Part shown: piece after piece, positions 1-5,627 of the stretch
Position numbering within the stretch: position 1 is the first letter of the stretch
Layout: each line of letters begins with the position of its first letter
DNA from: Syntrophaceae bacterium
Lineage (GTDB): Bacteria > Desulfobacterota > Syntrophia > Syntrophales > Fen-1087
Direction: 5' to 3'
Length of the DNA: 5,627 nt
Assembly: GCA_003161855.1 (NCBI GenBank)
Contig: PMNM01000130.1
Location: 12,593-18,219 of the forward strand
The notes under the pieces: model-generated
Told to the model about the DNA's origin: nothing
The model's database searches: none
The model's input: only the letters and a program-made list of their open reading frames with translations
Position numbers and translations under genes: made by a program

Positions 1-714
1 GCGGAAAAGAGGACCTATCTTTTCGATCCGCTCAATGACCTGGATATTTCCTTTCTGGCCGAACCATTCGCCAATTCGGCCATCCTGAAAATCCTGCACG
101 CCGGAGACAATGATATCCGGCTACTGAAGCGAGACTATGGCTTTGCGTTTAAAAACATCTTTGATACACACCGGGCCGCTGCCATTCTGGGTTGTCACTA
201 TCTCTCTCTTTCAACGCTGATCGGTCAGTACCTGGGGATCGATCTGGAGAAAAAGAAAAAAATCCAGCGCTCCCAGTGGGATAAACGGCCACTGACTGAA
301 GAGCAATTGCAGTATGCTGTTCTGGATACGGCCTACCTGAGACCTCTCTATGAAAAACTGGTGGCGGAGATTTACGCTAAGGGACTGGGAAAAGAAGTTT
401 TGCGTGCCTTTGCTGATATCGCGGCGGTGACCTGGCAGGAAAAAACGCTGGATATTCAGGGACACAAGAAAATCAAACCTTACGCTTTTCTGTCTGCCGA
501 TCAAAAAAAGTCTCTGAAACTTCTCTGGATCTGGCGGTTTCAAAAAGCCCGGGATCTTAACCGGGCCATTTTTATGATTCTGTCCGATCAGGAGCTGGTC
601 CATCTGACAAAGATCGAAAATCTCACCCGCACCGGTCTTAAAACCGAAGGCGCTCTCTCCACTGAAAGAGCCGCCCGTTTCGGTGAGGAAATTCTCAATC
701 TTCTCAAACGTTAA
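1..714 (+). CDS. rnd: Ribonuclease D, 3'-5' exonuclease with HRDC domain (5' end missing)
   Basis: The reading frame is open from base 1 to the TAA at 712-714 and gives 237 visible residues. RNase D trims the 3' ends of tRNA and other small RNAs in the cytoplasm using two metal ions held by a DEDD set of acidic residues. The Exo II region is visible as ILHAGDNDI (D38 probably the acidic ligand). The family signature SQWDKRPLT follows at about residues 91-99, and then the Exo III YxxxD motif YAVLD (Y105, D109). The Exo I DxE motif should lie before the window. Residues from about 165 to the end, with WIWRFQKARDLN and ILSDQELVHL, look like the HRDC nucleic-acid-binding helical domain. E. coli RNase D is about 375 residues, so roughly 130-140 N-terminal residues are missing. 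No clear terminator follows the stop. The family is secure; the exact RNA substrates cannot be read from sequence. Confidence 0.9.
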   Translation, partial: AEKRTYLFDPLNDLDISFLAEPFANSAILKILHAGDNDIRLLKRDYGFAFKNIFDTHRAAAILGCHYLSLSTLIGQYLGIDLEKKKKIQRSQWDKRPLTEEQLQYAVLDTAYLRPLYEKLVAEIYAKGLGKEVLRAFADIAAVTWQEKTLDIQGHKKIKPYAFLSADQKKSLKLLWIWRFQKARDLNRAIFMILSDQELVHLTKIENLTRTGLKTEGALSTERAARFGEEILNLLKR

Positions 715-783
715 AAATCACGGTTCATTCGATATCCGCTGTATCCCTGCAAATTTGTAAAATCATACCCCCCTTCTTTTTCC

Positions 784-813
784 TTGACGGATGGTTGACC
801 TTTGTCCTACATT
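784..813 (+). promoter_or_regulatory. Possible weak sigma70-type promoter for the PHA synthase-like gene
   Basis: TTGACG (784-789) matches five of six bases of the -35 consensus. TACATT (808-813) matches four of six of the -10 consensus, and the spacer is 18 bases. Transcription would start near 820 and leave a leader of about 155 bases before the ATG at 976. A second TTGAC element at 795-800 has no acceptable -10 partner at normal spacing. This is a sequence match only, and such matches occur by chance in AT-rich gaps. Confidence 0.28.
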
Positions 814-909
814 TGTTTCCTGATAGTGATACAGGTTTTCCCATGCACCGCGTGGGCCGCATCGGTAAAACGAATCAGCAGGACAGATATTCCCCGGGGT
901 TTACTGAAG

Positions 910-926
910 CCGCATTCACCATGCGG
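910..926 (+). repeat. Small inverted repeat (hairpin) in the leader
   Basis: CCGCAT (910-915) and ATGCGG (921-926) are perfect reverse complements around the five-base loop TCACC. This gives a 6-bp GC-rich stem, with a possible extra G-U pair outside it. It ends 50 bases before the ATG at 976 and has no T run after it, so it is not a terminator. It could be a minor leader structure or chance. Confidence 0.35.
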
Positions 927-963
927 TAATATAACCGCTGATCATCTTCACTGGAATACAGAA

Positions 964-968
964 AGGAG
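964..968 (+). promoter_or_regulatory. Shine-Dalgarno site that decides the start at 976
   Basis: AGGAG lies seven bases before the ATG at 976, which is ideal spacing. The same frame is open further upstream to a TTG at 802, but no ribosome binding site precedes that TTG. This site is the main reason for choosing the shorter protein. Confidence 0.8.
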
Positions 969-975
969 CAGAGGT

Positions 976-2793
976 ATGGCTGACAAAAAAAAGCAGGCAT
1001 CCAAGAGAATAACGCCGGATGAATTACTGGCCGTGATGGGCGACACCCCGGCCGATAACCGCGAAGGTTACAGTTTTGTAGTTCCCTGGAAAAGTCAAAT
1101 GGCCGGGGGAGTGGTCAAGTCAATGGTAAAATTGGATAAAGTGCTGGAGTTGATCAGTACCAGCCCATATTACGGACCCTATGGGCTGGTTGCCCTCTGG
1201 CAAAAGGAGATCCTCGATAAAATGTTCCTTGATCCGGTGAAACAGTTTGCCCGATTTCTAACCCTGACAGGACGGAATCCGGATATGTTTGGTGAGATAA
1301 ACAGCTGGATTTATCTCAGTCATGCCCGCCTCCTTTACAGCCTCTGCGGAAATTTTATAACGGACGGTCACTTCGATGTCGAAAAAGCGCGGCAGCTCAC
1401 CACAACGGAAGAAGGCAAGGCTTTTCTAAAGGAGTGTATTGGAGAATTTGCCTTTCTGGAAAAGAACTTCAATTCACTCGGTCTCACGCGGCTGAAGGCG
1501 ATGAAGGAACTGTTGATATCCCTGCTGGTCGTCATTACGGAAACGCCACTGAAAGATGATAACCTTCCCTATATGCCGAAGCAGGCCGACGGTTCCGATG
1601 CGATGCCTTTCTCGACTTATCTTGAAGAGGGGAGACTCCGTTTTGAATGTCTTTATCGGGTAAACGCCTTTGATATCAAAGAATACGCGGAACGCGCCAC
1701 GGGCGGGAAAATCGGTTACTGTCCCTATGAATATGTGGAAGGGTCCAATCTTCATTCGGTGGTGCTGCGCCATTACCTGCCGATGGTGGATGTCAAGCTC
1801 AACGGGAAAATCCTTTATCTGAATACGCCTCTGATCAACAAACCGGAAATTTATGATATGGCCCGGGGCAAATCCATTGTCGAAGGCATGTTGAAGGAGG
1901 GTTATGAAGTCTATCTGGTTGAATACGGCGATGCCGGTTTTGAGAGCTCGCGGCTGGGACTGGATTTTTACGGTAAGGTGGTCCATGATCATTATCTGGA
2001 GTTGATCGGCAAACGTCATCCGAAAAAAGATATCTATGTGATGGGCTACTGCATGGGGGGGACGCTGATCCTGCCTTATCTGGCCAGACGCGCGGAAGAA
2101 CGGATGGCTCAGAAAAAACAGATGGATATCAAAAAAGTGGCCGTCGTCGTGGCTCCCGTAAAATTTGACGACCAGGAAAGCGGTCATGCGAAAATGCGGG
2201 AGATCATCCGCACACAATACGATCTGGACGTGATTGAAGCCCTGTTTGGAGATGTCAATATCCCGTCCCAGGTGATTGAATTCGGCATGAACGAGATTCA
2301 GGCCGGTGTGTCCTATTATATGACCAACGGTTTTTACAGCCGCGCCATCAGACCTGGTTCCCTGGAGGATTCAGCGCCATTCCTCTACTGGCTGACCCAT
2401 GGCACCAAATTTCCCTCACAGGCCCACCGGGAGTGGCTGCAGAAAATATATATGGACAATCAGATTTACGAGGGGACCTTTTGCCTGCCTTCGACCGTCC
2501 CGGCGCTCGACGGCAAGCCGGTCAATATGGGGGCACTCAAAAAAGCCGGGGTGGCCATTTTCAGTTACCGGGGTGACCGGGATCCCATCGCCCCATCCGC
2601 TTCCTGCGTATCCAGTGATATCTGGGGGAAGACCGCGAATAACAACATCAGTATCAGCCGCAGTGGATTGAACCGTACCATCGAAAAACATGTGGGGCAT
2701 GTGTTCGTCGTCAGCAAGGTCCTGCTCGCAGAATATTTGGCGGTGGTGACCGCCTTCTTCCGGGGGGACTACACGGATTCAACACCCTCATAA
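976..2793 (+). CDS. phaC: Polyhydroxyalkanoate synthase-like alpha/beta hydrolase (PhaC family, divergent)
   Basis: The product is 605 residues. PhaC enzymes polymerise hydroxyacyl-CoA into storage polyester on cytoplasmic granules through a cysteine nucleophile. The PhaC-type lipase box GYCMGGT is present with C359. The candidate acid is D536 in GDRDPIAP and the candidate base is H575 in KHVGHVFV, in the usual order. Other family-like stretches are YEYVEGSNLHSVVLRHY, TPLINKPEIYDM and EGYEVYLVEYG. Residues 1 to about 210 form a mostly helical N-terminal region without a motif I can name. The length resembles class I enzymes (about 590) rather than class III catalytic subunits (about 355). Two family motifs are altered: the usual D-W-G is E316-Y317-G318, and the usual W-N-x-D is W472-L-T-H475. 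No PhaE, PhaR, phasin, PhaA or PhaB gene lies in the window. It has no signal peptide from this start. The fold and triad are well supported. Polymer synthesis is less sure; a related acyltransferase, thioesterase or depolymerase role is possible. Confidence 0.78.
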   Translation: MADKKKQASKRITPDELLAVMGDTPADNREGYSFVVPWKSQMAGGVVKSMVKLDKVLELISTSPYYGPYGLVALWQKEILDKMFLDPVKQFARFLTLTGRNPDMFGEINSWIYLSHARLLYSLCGNFITDGHFDVEKARQLTTTEEGKAFLKECIGEFAFLEKNFNSLGLTRLKAMKELLISLLVVITETPLKDDNLPYMPKQADGSDAMPFSTYLEEGRLRFECLYRVNAFDIKEYAERATGGKIGYCPYEYVEGSNLHSVVLRHYLPMVDVKLNGKILYLNTPLINKPEIYDMARGKSIVEGMLKEGYEVYLVEYGDAGFESSRLGLDFYGKVVHDHYLELIGKRHPKKDIYVMGYCMGGTLILPYLARRAEERMAQKKQMDIKKVAVVVAPVKFDDQESGHAKMREIIRTQYDLDVIEALFGDVNIPSQVIEFGMNEIQAGVSYYMTNGFYSRAIRPGSLEDSAPFLYWLTHGTKFPSQAHREWLQKIYMDNQIYEGTFCLPSTVPALDGKPVNMGALKKAGVAIFSYRGDRDPIAPSASCVSSDIWGKTANNNISISRSGLNRTIEKHVGHVFVVSKVLLAEYLAVVTAFFRGDYTDSTPS

Positions 2794-2821
2794 ATCCAGC
2801 GCTTTGCATCATCTCTATTCC

Positions 2822-2901
2822 ATCATTGCGAGGAGCAGATCCCGATCATGTTCGCGGGGTGATTCAGAAAAGGAACTTTTGCAGTTCCTGCCCGCAATGA
2901 T
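2822..2901 (+). repeat. Imperfect palindromic element with 9-bp outer arms
   Basis: ATCATTGCG (2822-2830) and CGCAATGAT (2893-2901) are perfect reverse complements separated by 62 bases. The interval contains a second hairpin at 2871-2889 and an alternative stem, GCGGG (2854-2858) with CCCGC (2891-2895). The left side reads TCATTGCGAGGAGC. I recall this as the start of a dispersed palindromic repeat found in many deltaproteobacterial and other genomes. The middle differs from the form I remember, so this would be a degenerate copy. The inverted arms are seen directly; family membership is from memory and unchecked. Confidence 0.55.
2871..2889 (+). repeat. 7-bp hairpin within the palindromic element
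   Basis: AGGAACT (2871-2877) and AGTTCCT (2883-2889) are perfect reverse complements with loop TTTGC. The following bases are GCCCGCAATG rather than T residues, so it does not look like a factor-independent terminator. It could act as an RNA-stabilising or RNA-processing hairpin at the 3' end of the PHA synthase-like transcript. That role is an inference. Confidence 0.55.
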
Positions 2902-2928
2902 ATTTTCAGACTGATTACGAAAATATCA
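2898..2928 (+). repeat. 10-bp AT-rich perfect inverted repeat upstream of the peptidase gene
   Basis: TGATATTTTC (2898-2907) and GAAAATATCA (2919-2928) are perfect reverse complements around an 11-base spacer. The right arm ends 24 bases before the ATG at 2953. The arm centres are 21 bases apart, about two helical turns, which suits an operator bound by a dimeric regulator. As RNA it would be a weak, AT-rich hairpin close to the translation start. The left arm shares four bases (2898-2901) with the outer stem of the preceding element, so the two structures cannot both form fully. Its function is unknown. Confidence 0.55.
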
Positions 2929-2952
2929 AAACTCATCAATGAAAGAGAAATC

Positions 2953-5627
2953 ATGACAACGATTGGTAACTGTCCGGCCGTCACCCTTGCGGCCGGAGAG
3001 CAATTACATGGATTCAGGGTGCTGCGGGTGGAACAGATTCCCGATATCCGCGTAACGGCCTATGAAATCGAACACGAAAAGACCGGCGCCCGAATTCTGC
3101 ACCTTCATTGTGACGACCGCGAAAACCTTTATGCCATCGGCTTTCGCACGCCGCCCGCTGACTCCACGGGTGTGCCGCATATCCTGGAGCATTCGGTCCT
3201 GGCCGGTTCGGACCGTTTTCCTCTGAAGGATGCCTTCAATGAATTAATGAAAGGGACTCTGCAGACCTTTATCAATGCCTTTACCTATCCGGACAAAACC
3301 ATCTATCCTGTGGCCAGCCAAGTTCGCGCTGATTTTTTCAATCTGGCCCGCGTTTATACCGATCTGGTGCTGAGACCCCGGCTGCTGAAGCAGACTTTTG
3401 CGCAGGAGGGCCATCATTTCGAGCTGGCCGATCCGGAAGATCCGGACAGCGACCTCATCATTTCCGGAATCGTCTATAATGAGATGAAGGGGGCCTACTC
3501 CTCGCCGGACAACCTGATGTATAAGGCCATCCAGGAACACCTCTACCCGGAAACCGCCTACGCGAATGATTCCGGAGGGAACCCCGAGGCGATCCCTTCA
3601 CTGACCTATGAGCAATTCAGGGCCTTTCATCAGGCTTATTACTCCCCCACGAACGCCCGCTGGTTCCTCTATGGGGATATCCCCACAACCGAACACCTTA
3701 CTTTTCTGGAAGAAATGCTGTCCGGCTGTAACCGGGTCAAGGTCGATTCGTCCATTAAGAGCCAGCTCCGGTGGTCGCACTCCGCTGTCGTCAACGGCCG
3801 CTATCCCGTGGGGAAGGATGAGGATCTGAAGAAAAAAACGACGGTGAATCTGGCCTGGATGCTGACGGAAAATACCGATGATGAAACAGCTTTGCTCCTG
3901 CAGATTATCTCGGGGATTCTAATTGGGAGTGCCGCCGGTCCGCTGCGGAAAGCCCTTATCGATTCAGGTCTGGGGGAAGATCTGTCGCCGGTGACCGGCC
4001 TGGAACGCGATCTGAAGCAGATCCTTTTTGCCGTGGGTCTTCGCGGTACCGATCCGGAGAAAGCCCCGCAGATTGAGACCTTGATTCTGGAGACACTCGC
4101 TCGCCTGGCTGCGTCGGGATTTGAACGGGATCTGATCGAAGGGACCCTGCATCAGGTGGAATTCCAAGGCAAGGAAATCAAGCGCGATGCCTATCCCTAT
4201 GGAATTATCCTCATGGGCCGGGTCTTCCACACCTGGATCTATGACGGCGATCCCCTGGCGGGCCTCAACTTTCCCCGTCTGATAGAAATCCTTCGCTGTA
4301 AATGGGCTGAAAATCCGACACTCTTTCAGGATATGCTTAAAATCTGGTTTCTGGACAATCCTCACCGCCTGCTGTCCGTTATGGAGCCTGATCCCGCTTA
4401 TAACGATGAACGCGATGCCGCTTTTCATAAGCAAATGGCCGGAATCAAGGCCGGGCTGTCGGCGGAAAAGATTGAGCATATCCGCCATGACGCGGAAACC
4501 CTGAAAATGTTTCAGTCCGAAGCGGATCACCCGGAGGCCTTGGCAACACTGCCCAAACTGAATCTCCGGGACATCCAGAGAACCGTGGAAACGATTCCCA
4601 CTGAGAGAAATTTCATCCATAGCGTTCCGGCCATGACCCATGATCTTTTCACCAACGGGATTGCCTATCTTGATCTGGCTTTTGATATATCGGACATACC
4701 GGAAGCTCTCCAGCCTTATCTTCCCCTGCTGGGAAAGCTGATGACCAATATGGGGGCCGCCGGTTTCAGTTATGAGGAGATGGCCAAACGGGTAGCCCTC
4801 AAGACGGGGGGGCTGAGTTGCAGCCTGGCTGCTGGGCTGACAGCCAAAGAACGGACGCCCTGGCAGAAAATGATCGTCCAGGTCAGAGCCCTGCACCGCA
4901 ATACCGGGGATGCCGTCCGGATTCTTTCCGATATTCTCACGGCAGGTGACCTGTCTCATGAGATCCGCATGCGGGACCTGATTGTGGAAAAGAAAAACCG
5001 ACTCCATGCCTCGGTGGTTCCCTCCGGTCACCTCTTTGCGAAACGGCTGGCCGCGGCTGCGCTTTCCCTGCCTGCCTATCGTGACGAGCAGTGGCGCGGA
5101 AAAACGCAGATCCGGCTTTTGACGGAGGTGGCCGAACGATTTCAGGATCGGGAAAATGAGTTTCAGGAGAAGTTTAGTCAACTCAAAGAGCTGATTTTCA
5201 GACGGGAAAGGCTTACGCTCAATCTGACAGCTGACGGCGAGGGTCTCTCCCCGCTCGCTGACGCGGTGGACGGATTGATCTCGCATTTGCCGGGAGGGGG
5301 AGCACCGGGCATTGCCGCGATGCCGGACCTTTATCGGCAAGATGCCGGTGTGGCCATCCCCGCCCAGGTCTGTTATGTGGCAAAGGCGATGAAAGCTCCA
5401 ACCTACGCTGATCCCATGGCGGCCTCTTTATTCGTTGCCGCAAGACAGTTATCCAGTGGCTATCTCTATAAACATATTCGCGTCCAGGGCGGCGCTTACG
5501 GAGGGATGTGCCAGTATGATCCCATGAACGGTCTTTTTGCTTTCCTGTCCTACCGGGATCCTCATCTTGTGGAAACCCTCCATGTTTATCGTGATGCGGT
5601 GAATTTTCTCGCCCATGAGCGTGTCCC
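2953..5627 (+). CDS. M16C zinc metallopeptidase, presequence protease (PreP)-like (3' end missing)
   Basis: The frame is open from the ATG at 2953 to the right edge, giving 891 complete residues. PreP-type peptidases degrade short unstructured peptides inside a closed chamber. Organellar forms clear targeting peptides; bacterial forms are probably general oligopeptidases. The inverted zinc motif is HILEH, with ligands H76 and H80 and catalytic E79, followed by SVLAGSDRFPLKDAFNELMK. The third zinc ligand is E177 in IVYNEMKGAYSSPD, 97 residues after H80, the spacing I recall for human PreP. Residues from about 475 to 720 resemble the M16C-associated linker domain (DHPEALATLPKLNLRDI). The C-terminal half has RVQGGAYGG with R843 and Y849, matching the Arg-Tyr pair that holds the substrate C-terminus. 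Family proteins are about 970-1000 residues, so roughly 80-110 are missing. No signal peptide is seen, so it is probably cytoplasmic. No other ATG or GTG lies in frame between 2953 and the upstream TGA at 2860. The ribosome binding site is weak. Confidence 0.93.
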   Translation, partial: MTTIGNCPAVTLAAGEQLHGFRVLRVEQIPDIRVTAYEIEHEKTGARILHLHCDDRENLYAIGFRTPPADSTGVPHILEHSVLAGSDRFPLKDAFNELMKGTLQTFINAFTYPDKTIYPVASQVRADFFNLARVYTDLVLRPRLLKQTFAQEGHHFELADPEDPDSDLIISGIVYNEMKGAYSSPDNLMYKAIQEHLYPETAYANDSGGNPEAIPSLTYEQFRAFHQAYYSPTNARWFLYGDIPTTEHLTFLEEMLSGCNRVKVDSSIKSQLRWSHSAVVNGRYPVGKDEDLKKKTTVNLAWMLTENTDDETALLLQIISGILIGSAAGPLRKALIDSGLGEDLSPVTGLERDLKQILFAVGLRGTDPEKAPQIETLILETLARLAASGFERDLIEGTLHQVEFQGKEIKRDAYPYGIILMGRVFHTWIYDGDPLAGLNFPRLIEILRCKWAENPTLFQDMLKIWFLDNPHRLLSVMEPDPAYNDERDAAFHKQMAGIKAGLSAEKIEHIRHDAETLKMFQSEADHPEALATLPKLNLRDIQRTVETIPTERNFIHSVPAMTHDLFTNGIAYLDLAFDISDIPEALQPYLPLLGKLMTNMGAAGFSYEEMAKRVALKTGGLSCSLAAGLTAKERTPWQKMIVQVRALHRNTGDAVRILSDILTAGDLSHEIRMRDLIVEKKNRLHASVVPSGHLFAKRLAAAALSLPAYRDEQWRGKTQIRLLTEVAERFQDRENEFQEKFSQLKELIFRRERLTLNLTADGEGLSPLADAVDGLISHLPGGGAPGIAAMPDLYRQDAGVAIPAQVCYVAKAMKAPTYADPMAASLFVAARQLSSGYLYKHIRVQGGAYGGMCQYDPMNGLFAFLSYRDPHLVETLHVYRDAVNFLAHERV

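Larger units (their letters stand above)
715..975 (+). other. Gene-free leader between the RNase D gene and the PHA synthase-like gene
   Basis: This 261-base gap holds no convincing gene. It begins with AT-rich sequence, then a pyrimidine run around 768-783 with six C followed by mostly T. No stem precedes that run, so I do not call it a terminator. The run is followed by a possible promoter at 784-813, an 8-bp palindrome CCCCGGGG at 892-899, a small hairpin at 910-926 and the ribosome binding site at 964-968. If the promoter is real, the next gene has an untranslated leader of about 150 bases, long enough for post-transcriptional control. No known riboswitch was recognised. Confidence 0.6.
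2794..2952 (+). other. Repeat-rich intergenic gap before the peptidase gene
   Basis: This 159-base gap carries no gene. Most of it from 2822 to 2928 is taken up by inverted repeats, listed separately. None is followed directly by a T run, so a standard intrinsic terminator for the upstream gene is not evident. No good sigma70 promoter was seen. The last bases before the ATG at 2953 are purine-rich (GAAAGAGAAA) and give only a weak ribosome binding site. Confidence 0.6.

Noticed and set aside
261..271. An 11-base match AATCCAGCGCT shared with the region just after the PHA synthase-like stop
   Set aside because: One copy lies inside the RNase D coding sequence and the match does not extend, so it is most likely chance and not an attachment site or duplication.
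768..783. Pyrimidine run as a terminator for the RNase D gene
   Set aside because: No GC-rich stem precedes the T residues, so the structure needed for intrinsic termination is missing.
843..929. A 28-codon small open frame in the leader, from ATG 843 to TAA 929
   Set aside because: It has only a weak ribosome binding site and a peptide with no recognisable feature. Frames of this length arise by chance. It would be worth revisiting only if conserved in relatives as a leader peptide.
802..975. Extension of the PHA synthase-like protein to a TTG start at 802
   Set aside because: There is no ribosome binding site before 802, and the TTG overlaps a possible promoter region. The ATG at 976 has AGGAG at ideal spacing and begins a typical MADKKK N-terminus.
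1474..2217. A 247-codon open frame on the - strand inside the PHA synthase-like gene
   Set aside because: It has the same codon-register effect, ending at a sense TCA at 1474. The translation is low in recognisable features and overlaps the catalytic core of a well-supported gene.
2399..2700. Short open frames on both strands overlapping the 3' part of the PHA synthase-like gene
   Set aside because: They lie wholly inside a well-supported gene, lack ribosome binding sites and give compositionally odd peptides typical of out-of-frame translation.
2871..2889. Hairpin as a factor-independent terminator for the PHA synthase-like gene
   Set aside because: The stem is followed by GCCCGCAATG rather than a T tract. 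The nearest T-rich stretch (2901-2906) is about 12 bases away and belongs to another repeat arm.
3964..5340. A 458-codon open frame on the - strand inside the M16C peptidase gene
   Set aside because: It is in exact codon register with the sense gene, so its stops would require TTA, CTA or TCA codons, which are rare here. The frame ends at a sense TCA at 3964. Its translation has no recognisable domain, while the + strand has clear family motifs.

Overview
The window shows three protein-coding genes in a row on the + strand. The first is cut by the left edge and the third by the right edge. Base composition is near 50% GC and codon use looks uniform, so nothing points to a recently acquired island. 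No tRNA, rRNA, CRISPR array, insertion sequence or phage gene was seen.

Layout. (1) Positions 1-714 hold the C-terminal two thirds of a ribonuclease D-type 3'-5' exonuclease: the end of the DEDD exonuclease domain plus an HRDC-type helical domain. (2) Positions 715-975 are a gene-free leader with a possible weak sigma70 promoter, a small hairpin and a good Shine-Dalgarno site. (3) Positions 976-2793 encode a 605-residue polyhydroxyalkanoate (PHA) synthase-like alpha/beta hydrolase with a Cys-Asp-His triad (C359, D536, H575). It diverges at two family motifs. (4) Positions 2794-2952 are a short gap dense in inverted repeats. It includes a 9-bp stem with arms 62 bases apart, a 7-bp hairpin inside it, and a 10-bp AT-rich perfect palindrome that shares four bases with the first stem. 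(5) From 2953 to the edge runs an M16C metallopeptidase of the presequence protease (PreP) type, with intact zinc and substrate-binding motifs but no C-terminal end.

The three genes do not form an obvious pathway: one concerns RNA 3'-end trimming, one carbon storage or acyl transfer, and one peptide degradation. The gaps of 261 and 159 bases suggest separate transcription units or a loose co-oriented cluster rather than a tight operon. All three proteins look cytoplasmic.

The organism is a bacterium, probably Gram-negative. The gene styles, and a TCATTGCGAGGAGC sequence like the dispersed repeat I recall from many deltaproteobacterial and other genomes, would suit a Desulfobacterota or Syntrophus-like lineage. 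That placement is a low-confidence inference. I did not find a clearly new biological system. The items most worth checking are the divergent PHA synthase-like protein without visible partner genes and the competing inverted repeats before the peptidase gene.
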